NCBI GenBank assembly: GCA_943704525.1
Contig: CALSCQ010001987.1
Span: 1-34,189 of the forward strand
Source of the DNA: Pigoraptor vietnamica
Lineage: Eukaryota > Opisthokonta > Filasterea
Direction of reading: 5' to 3'
Length of the DNA: 34,189 nt
The position numbers and the translations under genes are program-made. Every line of letters begins with the position of its first letter. Within the stretch, counting starts at the first letter, position 1. Of the stretch, positions 24,964-34,146 are shown piece by piece. Under the pieces are notes generated by a model. It did no database searches and was not told where the DNA came from. It worked only from the letters and a program-made list of their open reading frames with translations.

Positions 24964-25782
24964 ATGGAGAACCGGCCGCCCGCGAACGGTGCGCGGCGAC
25001 CGCGACCGCTGCGCGTGAAGGTCATCAGCATCGGCGACGCAGGGACGGGCAAGAGCTGCATCATCAAGCGTTACTGCGAGAAACGCTTCGTTGCGCGTTA
25101 TATTGCGACGATTGGGATCGATTTTGGGGTGACGAAGGTGCCCGTGAAGGAGCGCGAGCTGAAGGTCAATTTTTTCGACATGGCGGGCCTCGCGCTCTTT
25201 CTCGACGTGCGATTGGAGTTCTACAAGGACACGCAGGGCGTCATTCTCGTGTACGACGTCACGCAGAAGGAGTCGTTCGACCGCTTGGACTCGTGGATTG
25301 CGGAGATGACGAGGGAAACTGGCGAGCTCTCGAAGACGAACGTGTCGGTGATGGTGTGCGCCAACAAGGTGGACCTGCGAAACCGCGTCGTGACCGAGCA
25401 GGAGGGCCGCGCGTGGGCGACGGCGCACGGGTTCGGCTACTTTGAAATGTCGGCGAACACCGGCCTCGGCGTGAACGAGATGTTCGACGCCCTGTTCTGC
25501 GACATTGTCGCGATCAACGAGACGGGGACGCCCGTCGTGACAAAGAAGCCGACGTACACGGCCGAACAGGTCGAGGCCATCCAGAAAATCAAAAACTCGC
25601 GCGACGACTACGAGCGGCTCGGCGTGAAACGCAACGCGACGGTCGATGACATCAACCGCAGCTACCGAAAGCTGGCCGTGCTACTGCACCCCGACAAGAA
25701 TCCTGCGCCCGGGAGCGAGGAGGCCTTCAAGGCGCTCGTCACTGCGCGCGCAGCGTTGCTCAAGGAGAAATCGGGCACATGA
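24964..25782 (+). CDS. DNAJC27: RJL GTPase (Rab-like, DNAJC27 family), 272 aa
   Basis: This is a Ras-superfamily GTPase fused to a C-terminal J domain, a combination specific to the RJL (RBJ) family. It is an intronless gene. The P-loop GDAGTGKS is at residues 24-31, TIGIDFG forms the switch I region, FFDMAGLALF is switch II, CANKVD is the guanine-specificity motif and MSANTG the last nucleotide motif. The J domain, from about residue 212, has the diagnostic HPD in VLLHPDKNPAPGSEEAFK. As known for the family, the catalytic Gln of switch II is absent (here DMAGL) and there is no C-terminal prenylation Cys. Presence of RJL argues against a typical higher fungus or land plant. The start is the first ATG, in a GCCATGG context. 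Confidence 0.96.
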   Translation: MENRPPANGARRPRPLRVKVISIGDAGTGKSCIIKRYCEKRFVARYIATIGIDFGVTKVPVKERELKVNFFDMAGLALFLDVRLEFYKDTQGVILVYDVTQKESFDRLDSWIAEMTRETGELSKTNVSVMVCANKVDLRNRVVTEQEGRAWATAHGFGYFEMSANTGLGVNEMFDALFCDIVAINETGTPVVTKKPTYTAEQVEAIQKIKNSRDDYERLGVKRNATVDDINRSYRKLAVLLHPDKNPAPGSEEAFKALVTARAALLKEKSGT

Positions 25783-25908
25783 GTGGCCGTGTCTCTTTCT
25801 GCGTGCGTGAGCGTGCTTGTCTGCGTTTCGAATTGCGTTGCATCGTGTGCGTGCGGCAGCGTTTACAAGAAATTTTACATTTTTTCTCTGCACAAGCGTC
25901 CACTTGTT

Positions 25909-28049
25909 TTAGATCTTGGCGTACTCGAGCTTCGTCTCGAGTTTCTTGGCGTCCGCGACCTTCCGAACGGCCTTCATAAAGTCCTCGTCCACGACGTAGT
26001 CGCGCTCGGCGCGAATGGCAAACATGCCAGCCTCGGTGCACACATTGCGGAGATCTGCCCCGTTGAAACCGTCCGAGAGCTTCACAACGGCCTCAAAGTC
26101 TGCGCACGACGAAACAGACAGAAAATGAGGTCTCGCCAAACACGAAAGTAGCAAACGTGATGTGCACAAGACATCGGCTAAAATCACATCACAGACACGT
26201 GCCATCGACTCCGCAAGACCAAAGCAGACTTCCAACTACATGCACGCACGCACCAATTTCGCCCTGCTTGGTGATGGGCGCCGAGTGGATCTTGAGAATT
26301 TCGAGACGGCCGACCTCGTTTGGCAGCGGAATCTCAATCTGCACAACGCACAATGGCGCACGCGTGAGCACCCAATAGCCAGGCGCAACATCAAGCGTTG
26401 AGGTTAAAGAAGAGCACGAGACGCCCACCTTGCGGTCAAGTCGGCCGGGGCGGAGAAGGGCGGGATCGAGCGTGTCTGGCCTGTTCGTGGCCATGATCAT
26501 CTTCACTTGGCCCAGCACATCGAACCCGTCCATCTGATTCAGCAGCTGCAGAAACGCCAGGGAAAAATATTAGGCTAAAACAGCGCGACAACATACTGCC
26601 GCGGGAAGAGAAGCGCGCAAGCAAGCACATCGCATGCTAAACTCCGCACAGGAAAACCAAACGCCGAGTCGATCAGCTCGACGCACCTCCATAAGGGTGC
26701 GTTGGATTTCGCGGTCCGCAGACGTTCCCTCGGAGAATCGCCGGCCACCGATGGCGTCGATTTCGTCCATGAAAATGATGCACGGCTGGTGGTCCTTCGC
26801 ATAGCCTAATCGGGAAAATGTAACAGGACGAGCGATGAGAAGGGGGGATTGACTACCCTCCCGCATGCGTTGTGGGTCCACGTCCCCCACACAAGGGCAT
26901 TGCGCCAATTGTATGAGATGCTGTACGACGACGTCGCTCGACCCACCAAACATTTCTCGGATGAGGCGCGCGCTCTCGCCAATGTACTTGTCGACGATGG
27001 CGCTCGACACGACCTTCAAAAAGTTTGCGTCGATGTTCGATGCAACGGCACGCGCAAGCAGCGTCTTGCCCGTTCCTGGCGGGCCGTAGAGAAGCACACC
27101 CTTCGGGGGCTTGATGCCCACTCGGATAAACAGCTCCGGGTTCAGCAGCGGCAACTCGATCACCTACGTAAACGTAAGATGAGAATGCGTCATACTGACA
27201 AGCGCCCTTATAAACCTATTACTCGTAACCTAGCGAGATAGAAAGTGGGGGCGAAGTTGCCCTTGGCTAACACGCACACAATGCCCAACGAAGCGCCGCG
27301 GCCACATACCTCGCGCAGTTCGCGAAGCTGTTCGCCGAGTCCGCCGACCTCTCCGTAGGCAACATTGCCGGGGTCTTCGTGCGACATGTTGTACACCAGC
27401 GGATCCACTTCGCGGGGCAGCGCGCTAGACATCACACGAGATGTATGTGAGAAATGGATGCTTCAAGACGCAATACACCCGTAAACCTCCCTCATTGCGC
27501 ACACACAAATACGCGCCATTACACACGCCCCCCCACTCACCGCATGATTGTGAGCGTCGTCATGTCGAGGGCCACGCGGGTGCTCGCCTTGAGCTTCTTC
27601 TTGTCGACCTGTCGCCGGCACCCAACCACGTATCGCGGTCCGCTCGACGCCTTCACAATAAACTTCTCATCGTCCAACTGGCGCAGCACCTGAGATACTC
27701 GACATCAACCTCCGTCCCACAGTGGAGCGGCACACAATACGGTCGCGCTAATGTCGCGCGGCATACCTCGCCGATGATCTGGCCAACGCTCTGCAGGGCC
27801 TTGAGATCGTCCTCCGACTTCTCGTAATCCTTGTTAAAGTCGCGCAACTTCTCTCGCACTGCACAACCAGAGTAGACTGTGAGAAGATGTGCCGCCAACG
27901 AGCTGTACATCTACATAAAATGAGCTCAAGCTGGCGACGCGAACAATAGACCCACTTGCTTTGAGCTTCGACTCGTATTCCCTGTGCTCGAGGAGCTTCT
28001 TCCTATAGTCTGTGAGCGCCTTCTGCCGCCGCTCGTTGTCGTCCGCCAT
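25909..28049 (-). CDS. RPT4: 26S proteasome AAA-ATPase Rpt4 (PSMC6), 392 aa, nine exons
   Basis: Rpt4 is one of the six base ATPases that unfold substrates for the 20S proteasome. Exons are 28049-27956, 27858-27767, 27689-27541, 27424-27310, 27163-26947, 26805-26687, 26545-26429, 26338-26254 and 26099-25909; the summed length closes the frame. It has the N-terminal coiled-coil start [16 protein letters not shown], then [50 protein letters not shown], Walker A GPPGTGKT, Walker [47 protein letters not shown] and the end [13 protein letters not shown]. These assign it to Rpt4 rather than Rpt1, 2, 3, 5 or 6. It converges with RJL, with 126 bases between the stops, and diverges from TFIIA. Confidence 0.97.
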
Positions 28050-28600
28050 GGCTGCGCGAAACAGCGACAATCTGGCAACAACTCGGCCGATCAATCGATA
28101 TCTGCAACCGGCAGAGAGCAGGCCAAGCGACTGCAAACAATGGGCCTGCGTTATCTACACTACGTGCGCGTGCGTGTGTGTGTGTGTGTGTGTGCCTGCC
28201 AGTTTGAACGGTCACTGGAGCATCGTCATCTTTGAACAGCTGAGAACATATCTTCTGCGCGGGATAATCCGGAGTTGAATCAGATGACGTGCCTGTGACG
28301 ACATCACAGCTGACTTCATTCGTTCGAAGCAACACCTCATCCCGCGAACGAGACAGAGGTCTGAAGCTTGCATTCTTCTTTGCGCCATTTGCTGCTATCT
28401 GTCTAAGGAGTCTCTTTTTTGCTGATCACGGGGCGCAGCGTTACTTGCTGCATCTACGGCTGTTCCTTCTTCGTCGACTCCGTTATATTGCGTGGGCGCT
28501 GTGCATCTGCGCGGTAAAAAAGGGTTTTCGACGCGCTCGCGTCGGCCGATCGGCCCGCGACTTTGCCCATTTCACGAACAACCGCGCGCCATAAGCAACC
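28050..28600. promoter_or_regulatory. Rpt4/TFIIA divergent promoter region
   Basis: The 551 bases between two divergent housekeeping genes hold a short (TG)n tract at about 28163-28195 and pyrimidine-rich runs around 28370-28480. No TATA box is evident on either side. Short frames here have no recognisable protein character. Confidence 0.45.
28163..28195. repeat. Short TG/CG microsatellite
   Basis: An uninterrupted GTGCGTGTGT-type run upstream of Rpt4, one of several TG-rich runs in spacers and introns of this window. Confidence 0.8.
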
Positions 28601-29666
28601 ATGTCGAGCGCGGTGCGTTTGTGTGCACTGGCAGCATTGTTTTTCTTCTTCTTTGCATAATTCACTGTGTGGAGCGCAAACCGATAACACTATTGTTCTG
28701 CTGGGTCTGTCTTGCTGCGCTCTTGCGCTCTTGCAGAGACCTCTCATGTAGGGTTATATTGCGTACTCCATGGAGTTGTTGAGCAGCGTGTTTAAGAGGC
28801 AATTGTGTTGGTTTTGGCCGCATGCATACTCCATGGAGTTGTTGAGCAGCGTGTTTAAGAGGCAATTCTATTGGTTTTGGCCGCAGAGGGACATTTACGT
28901 TGCTGTGGTGAATGACGTTATCAAGCACATCAAGCCCCTGCTGGCGGACGAGGGCATTCCCGAGGACGTCGCCGACGAGATCATGCGGGTGTGTGTCCCT
29001 GCAGGCAGATAGCAGGCAGACGAATCGTCCGTGTGCTTTATTTTCATATATTTCCACTTTCAATGCGACAGTTACCATTCTGAAACGTGACAGTTGTACC
29101 GCATCCCTTCACATTATGTGAACCGCTGCTCTGTTTTGCAGACATGGCAGGAGAAGATCGACAACACAAAAGTCACACTCCCGATCATCCCTGACGAGGG
29201 CGGCCACATTTACGATGACGGCGAACCCTCGTACCCCGCGAGCCAGGCGGACCTCTACGCGTACCGCATCCCCCAGCAGGACGGCGCGTCTGACGCTGCT
29301 TTTGCCGATGCGAGCGCACAGCGAAGGGTAGCGCCTGTCGAGCTTGTTGCGCAAGTGCGTGCCGACGGTGTGTCAGTTGCCCCGGCCCCCGCGCGGCCCG
29401 CGCGGCCTCCACGCGTGGGCCAATTTGACGGGAAGAGCGATCCGGACGACCTGGACGACGAGGAGATACGCTCCGAGGACGACGACGACGAGGACAGCGA
29501 CCTGGACAACATGGACAACCTCTCTGCGGAGAACCACGTGCTGTGCCAGTTTGAGAAGGTGAACCGCAACAAGACCAAGTGGAAGGTCAGCCTCAGGGAC
29601 GGCGTCATGCACCTCGAGGGCAGCGACCAGCTCTTCCACAAGGCCATCGGCGAATTCGACTTCTGA
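28601..29666 (+). CDS. TOA1: TFIIA large (alpha/beta) subunit, about 212 aa
   Basis: TFIIA stabilises TBP on promoter DNA. Proposed exons are 28601-28612 (MSSA only), 28887-28988 and 29142-29666. The N-terminal helix region DIYVAVVNDVIKHIKPLL, then TWQEKIDNTKV, matches the conserved start of the alpha part. A Pro/Ala linker and an acidic block (DDLDDEEIRSEDDDDEDSD) precede the conserved beta part ENHVLCQFEKVNRNKTKWKV, LRDGVMHLEGSD and the end KAIGEFDF. At about 212 residues it is short because the linker is compact. The 12-base first exon is inferred from the MSSA start and a GTGCGT donor, so it is the least certain part; the alternative ATGs in the repeated intron sequence (28770 and 28833) would add a peptide unlike the family. 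The 63-bp tandem duplication covers the end of intron 1. Confidence 0.92.
28760..28885 (+). repeat. 63-bp tandem duplication ending at the TFIIA intron 1 acceptor
   Basis: Two head-to-tail copies (28760-28822 and 28823-28885) differ at only about four positions. Each holds TACTCCATGGAGTTGTTGAG and ends in TTGGTTTTGGCCGCA. The second copy is followed by G, completing the acceptor CCGCAG; the first is followed by T, so it gives CCGCAT and no acceptor. The duplication lies wholly inside the intron as drawn. Confidence 0.92.
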
Positions 29667-30177
29667 GTCTGCTCGCGCGTCGTTCGGCACGCTTGGGTTG
29701 TCGTGCGTTTTTATGGGTTGCCTTGACCGAGTGCTGTTGTTGCGAACGAGTCCGCTTCTGCGTTGCGTTGTGCTGCGCGTGCGTGCGTGCGTGCGCGTGC
29801 GTCTGCTGGCGTTCGCTTGCTATTGTGCTCCCTCACGACGGGGCACGAGTATTGTGTGTGCACCGCCTTGATGGCGACGTGGAAACACAAAAGGGAATTG
29901 AATCGACTGGAACTCCCACCTTGTGTTGATGTGCAATTGTCGCGCGTCACGCGGCACTCAAATTCAAACACAAAACACAGACCACGCATTCACCAGGTTC
30001 CCAAAGCCCTTTTCGTTCGCTCGTTCCCTCGCGCATCCCGCTCTTCCCTTGCTCAACTTGTACGCGTCCTCTTGCTGTCGTTTCCATTGGGAACTTTCGC
30101 TGCCAATTTGTCGGTTACAATCGCGAAATCGTCGAGGGAGAGAAGGAGTTTGCTAGCGAGCTGTTCAAACTTCCTCC
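29667..30177. other. Spacer between TFIIA and LIN52
   Basis: About 510 bases with GTGC/GTGT runs near 29775-29805 and no recognisable gene. It presumably holds the TFIIA 3' end and the LIN52 promoter. A CAAGCTCGTT-type TATA-less context precedes LIN52. Confidence 0.45.
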
Positions 30178-30838
30178 ATGGACCCGCCCAACGGGGCGCC
30201 GTCTGACGCGGGCGCCGCATCGACTGCTGCGAGCGATGAGCCCGTTCCCATGGAGATTTCTGCGGAAAATGATGCGATTCCCGCCAAGTCGCTTGTCGCA
30301 TTCGAGACGCTCGACCGAAGCTCACCCGAGCTGTGGCCGACAGAGCCTGTGATGGCCGGTGCGTTTCTTCAACAACTGAGGCGCGCCTATTTTCTCGTTT
30401 CGCGTTTAGCTGTGAAGAGTTTCGTGTGCTAGGAGTGAATCCAGTGCTGGTGTTTGCTGTATTGCGAGGCCTGTTGCTGAGCCTTTGTACAAAACTCTCG
30501 CAGCGTCGCAACTGCCGCTCGACCGCCGGATAGCGACGCCTCCGCCACTTGAGGCTCGCATTAAGGAGATTTCTGAGCAGGACGAGGAGGGCATCATGCG
30601 CGGTGGGTCAGCGAGTGTCCTTTGTCCCTCGTCTGCGTCGCGGGGGCGTTGAACGGTTTTCTCGTTGGCACAATTGCTGTCTCATCATTTTGGATGCCAT
30701 GTGCTTCTACGACATGCTCCCTCTCTTTTCTCGCGCCGCTATGGATTGTGGTTACGTGGCGCTGGTTGTTTCCTCGTGCGTTTTCGTGACACTGTGTATG
30801 TATGTGTGTGTGTGTGTGTGTGCGTGCGTGTGTGTGTG

Positions 30839-30893
<55 letters not shown>

Positions 30894-31530
30894 GTGATCA
30901 TTACTGTATGGCGGATACGAGTACATTGCACCCCATGGTCTGTTTATTTCGTCGCTTGTATGGGCGCACACCTACATTGCACCCCATGTCGGCTTGTGCC
31001 CTGCCGTGGAGTTGCCTATGATTCTTGCGATGTGAATTGAATTCTGTGGTGGCCTCTCCTGGGTCATGCCCTTCTCTCGTCTGATGCTTTGCGTCGAAAC
31101 TCGACGACGATGCGACGATGTCTCACACATGCCCTCTCTCGTCGTCGAAGTGCTCGCGTTCTCACGGCACCCTCGTATTTCTGCTTCCTCTGTCTCTGTC
31201 GATCCGCTTGTGACCATGTGTCTCTGTCTCCCCCTTGCAGAGCTCAGTCTCCTTCCCGCACCGGAGATGCTGAAGCGAATCAAGGACTTGGAGAACCTTG
31301 CGTACCAGCTGGGCCTCGAAGAATGTGGGTCTCCATCGCCTTGCTTTGTACTTGTGCGAATCTGTCCCTACAATTCCCGGTGCGTCGCTGTGGGCAGTGG
31401 TGCATGTCTGTGTGAGTAGTGTGCCTGGTCGCATGAATTGATCAAAACGCGCATTGTTTGCCGCGCAGCGTACGAAATCACCAAGGGGAAGCTCTTCAAC
31501 ATCCTCGGCGCTTCCTCCACCGCCAAGTAG
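30178..31530 (+). CDS. LIN52: LIN52, MuvB core subunit of the DREAM complex, 141 aa
   Basis: LIN52 links the MuvB core (LIN9, LIN37, LIN54, RBBP4) to pocket proteins or B-Myb, controlling cell-cycle genes. Exons are 30178-30358, 30504-30602, 31241-31324 and 31469-31530, all in phase, totalling 141 residues against about 116 in humans. The family signature is clear at both ends: [15 protein letters not shown] in exon 1, where animals have a very similar FEKLDRxSPDLWP block, and [20 protein letters not shown] followed by LFNIL across exons 3 and 4. A Pro-rich piece and [15 protein letters not shown] occupy the middle. No LxCxE-like motif was noted next to the N-terminal block. Intron 2 is unusually long here (638 nt) and carries a large TG repeat. 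An extra 30 or so residues precede the conserved block. Confidence 0.93.
30793..30890. repeat. (TG)n microsatellite in LIN52 intron 2
   Basis: About 98 bases of TG dinucleotides with a few TA and CG interruptions. It lies in the longest LIN52 intron, and explains the runs of Cys-Val or Thr-His in translations of this stretch. Confidence 0.97.
30922..30988. repeat. 16-bp direct repeat TACATTGCACCCCATG in LIN52 intron 2
   Basis: Exact copies at 30922-30937 and 30973-30988, 51 bases apart, just after the TG tract. It is small and of unknown meaning. Confidence 0.85.
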
Positions 31531-31998
31531 TCGCGTGGCCAGAGTCCTTCGCGCGTTGCCTGTCTGAGTTTGCGTGCTGCGTTGCGTGTCGCGCCATTTT
31601 CCGCCCCTTATCGAACAATGACTCAGGGGAGAGCGTGCGCCCGTGTGGATCGTATGAGGGCATCAGTATAGCCCACGCCTCCGCCTTAATAGCTCGTGCC
31701 TTCCGCTGGCCAACCTTTTGAAAATTGGCGCCCGAAAGAAAAAGGAGAGAGAAAATGGTGTCTTGCTGAACCACTTCGTCATCCAGGCCAGTTGGCCCGA
31801 GAACCGATTGAGCGTCCACTTCAAATGGCTTTTATAGCCGCTCACTCAGCCCGTCAGATGCCGCTTCGATTCGTCGACGCAACGCGTTTCACAGTGTTGA
31901 CGCGCGCTTCAGTGCTTACTGTAGCTGTGTTGAGCGAAGTGGACGGGCAATCGTGGCTGTGCGTTTGTAAATGGCCGACGCGGGATTTGCCAGTGGAT
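31531..31998. other. Spacer between LIN52 and the RWD gene
   Basis: About 470 bases with lower GC than the genes. An open frame runs through it from 31696 into the RWD gene, but only the part from the ATG at 31999 has family character, so I treat the rest as promoter and 5' leader. Confidence 0.45.
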
Positions 31999-32720
31999 AT
32001 GGACCCCTCGGAGAACCTTGCTGCGCAGCTTACTGAGATTGAGATGCTCGAGGCGATGCTCCGATGCGCGAGGGCGAATTCGCGCTGGCGGATCCCAGCA
32101 TTGTCGCCATGGCGCGTCATTGCGTCGCATCTGCGCCGGCGTCCGTTCAGCCGCCGATAGAGTTTACACCGCGCGTGGAGTGCGAGTCCTCAGCACACGC
32201 GCCCGTTGTGGTGGAGCCAGCGTGCTCGCTCCCACGCGAATACCCTTCGCTCTGCGCGCCCTCCATGATCGTGCGTCAGATGTTTTTGACGGAAGTGCGA
32301 TGCGGCCGGCAGTCGATCAGTTGCCGGTGTACTGCAGCCGCGGCGCGTGCCGACGCCCTCGGCGGCGTGGCGACTGCGCGCGCGGCCGAGCTGAACAGCG
32401 GCGGTCAGATCTGCGTGCTCTCTGTCGTGGACTTTCTGAGGGAAAGTGCGCCCGCAATTGTGCAGCCCTTTCAACCCGGCGCGCGCAATCGGCGGCCGGA
32501 CGGCACTGAGCTGCAGTGCCAGGGGCCGGCACGGCGACCCCACCGGCGCGCAGAAGCGTCCGCACTGGGCCTCGCGCGCGAGTGGATTTTCTTTCACCCC
32601 GTCAACTGGGTGCTCCAGACATACACTCCCGATATTGTGTTTGGGTCACCCTGCCCAAGGTTCGAGCACGAGCTGATGTCGCTGATTGCCACAACAAACA
32701 CTGGCCATCGCATCACGTGA
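31999..32720 (+). CDS. RWD-domain protein, frame broken once near 32062
   Basis: RWD domains are protein-interaction folds related to ubiquitin-conjugating enzymes (GCN2, RWDD proteins). From ATG 31999 the frame reads MDPSENLAAQLTEIEMLEAM, the typical first helix of an RWD domain. Its continuation EGEFALADPS, then LPREYPSLCAPSMIVR (the hallmark YPS turn) and ICVLSVVDFLRESAP (the closing helix), lies in another frame (32064-32720). The switch falls between CTC at 32059-32061 and ATG at 32064, equivalent to one missing base. No room exists for an intron at that point. The C-terminal part has EWIFFHPVNW, which may correspond to the extra domain of RWDD2-type proteins, but this is weak. The gene could be a recent pseudogene, carry a sequencing or assembly error, or use frameshifting; the downstream frame remains open for over 200 codons, which argues against old decay. 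Confidence 0.7.
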
Positions 32721-32868
32721 CAGTTGTTTACACTTGATGCATGCTCGCCCCCACGAGAAAATGTTGCCGGCAGTGCAGAGATTGCCGCTGATGTTCGCGA
32801 GTCGCTAGGTCGAGTGCCACCGACAGTAGCGGTAGAAGCGCAGTGACTCTATTGGCATTCTAGAAAAG
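32721..32868. promoter_or_regulatory. Short spacer with a CACGTG box
   Basis: The sequence ATCACGTGACAG at 32712-32723 overlaps the RWD stop and lies about 150 bases upstream of the ankyrin-gene ATG. It is the same TCACGTGA-type core as in the TDO/RJL promoter. Confidence 0.35.
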
Positions 32869-34146
32869 ATGGACGACGACGATTCACGCGAGAACTCGGA
32901 GGGCTCCTCGCAATCAATCGATGCCGACGAGGAGGGCTCTTCGGTTGATGGCGAAAACGAGGGCTCTTCTGTTGATGCCGAGGATGAGGGCTCCTCGGAC
33001 GAAGTCAGCGAGCTCGAATTGCTCGTTGAAGAGGGCGACGTGCACGCAGTGTCCGACCTGCTGTCGAAGCGCACGGCGACGTCGCCAGATGACAAGGCGC
33101 ACCTTCAACAGCTCTTGCGCACGGCGATATACGCTCAGAACGTCGAGATGGTGCGCGTCCTCCTCGCGAACGGAGCCAACGTCAACGACCCTCGTACTGC
33201 GCCCCTCGTCGTTGCGATCTATCAGAGCGACGACATGGCGTACGAACTCCTACGTCTTGGGGCGAGGGCAGACGAGGCGGCCCTAGAGCTTTCTCTGCGC
33301 AATCGCAAGTACGCTCTGGCCATCACTCTTCTCGAGCGCGGCGCTTCGGTCGACGTCGCTGCATTGGGAGCAAAGAAGGCGCGGCGCCTTCTCGAATGCT
33401 GCGACGACAGCGCCGAGGGGTGCGCGGTCGAGGAGCTGATGATTCGCAAGGGCTTGGACATATGCTCGGCGGAGGCTGTCACGGCGCGGCGGGTGCGCGT
33501 GGCCGCGGAGGTATCGCCGGTTCGTGCTGCACTCCAGCTCGCGCTCGCTGCGTGCGGCCTCGGCGAGGTCGGTGCACTGGACACGCTTGTTCGCCGCTTC
33601 CCGAACACAGCGGGTGCGTGGTGCCTCTCTGCGGAGGGGCCTTACGTGGCGGTGGTGTGTGGACGTGTCGACGTGTTGCGGCGTCTGGTGGAGCTGGGCG
33701 CGGACGTCGCCGGGGCGGTCACGTGGCCGCCGCGGGATGACCCTTGGGCGTCGAGGCATTACGATTCGGACGAGAGCCATGCCACGGGCGACGAGGCCGA
33801 CCTCGCAGCAGCGTCTGCGATGGCGAAGCAGCTGGCAGCGAGCGGGGAACACGCGCCGGGCCTAAACGAGCCCGCGGGAGTCGGTGCCGGTGAGACGACG
33901 CACGCGTCGGTTCGAAGTGTCGTCTCCGTGCCCGTGTCGTCGACGGCGACGGCTGTGGAAGATATGGCGAAGGGAGACGTCGACTCTGCGCGTGCGGCGG
34001 AGGGTGTCGCTGCGGACGGCAGCACCTCTCTGCAACAGCCGCCCCAGGAACACGTTGATCTCTATGAGAGGCAAGTGGTTATTTTGTGCTGCAATCGACC
34101 GAGAGGGTTGTGTGGTGGCATTGACAACTGGCTGGCCAATACCTAA
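32869..34146 (+). CDS. Ankyrin-repeat protein with acidic repeat N-terminus, 425 aa or more
   Basis: Residues 1-45 are acidic and repetitive (EEGSSVDGEN, EGSSVDAEDE). Ankyrin-like helices follow: LELLVEEGDVHAVSDLLSKR, LRTAIYAQNVEMVRVLLANG with GANVND, VVAIYQSDDMAYELLRLGAR and YALAITLLERGASVD, and later YVAVVCGRVDVLRRLVELGA. The repeats are degenerate, lacking the usual TPLH. Ser/Ala-rich sequence fills the last 150 residues. The final 25 residues after LYERQ look unlike the rest (VVILCCNRPRGLCGG), and AG|GCAAGT at about 34070 could be a GC-type donor, so the true C-terminus may lie beyond the window. The function is not predictable; such proteins are usually binding scaffolds. Confidence 0.72.
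   Translation: MDDDDSRENSEGSSQSIDADEEGSSVDGENEGSSVDAEDEGSSDEVSELELLVEEGDVHAVSDLLSKRTATSPDDKAHLQQLLRTAIYAQNVEMVRVLLANGANVNDPRTAPLVVAIYQSDDMAYELLRLGARADEAALELSLRNRKYALAITLLERGASVDVAALGAKKARRLLECCDDSAEGCAVEELMIRKGLDICSAEAVTARRVRVAAEVSPVRAALQLALAACGLGEVGALDTLVRRFPNTAGAWCLSAEGPYVAVVCGRVDVLRRLVELGADVAGAVTWPPRDDPWASRHYDSDESHATGDEADLAAASAMAKQLAASGEHAPGLNEPAGVGAGETTHASVRSVVSVPVSSTATAVEDMAKGDVDSARAAEGVAADGSTSLQQPPQEHVDLYERQVVILCCNRPRGLCGGIDNWLANT
32899..33003 (+). repeat. Coding minisatellite, GAGGGCTC units
   Basis: Units beginning GAGGGCTCxTC start at 32899, 32932, 32959 and 32986, spaced 33, 27 and 27 bases. Spacings are multiples of three, so copy-number change would keep the ankyrin protein in frame. 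Confidence 0.85.
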
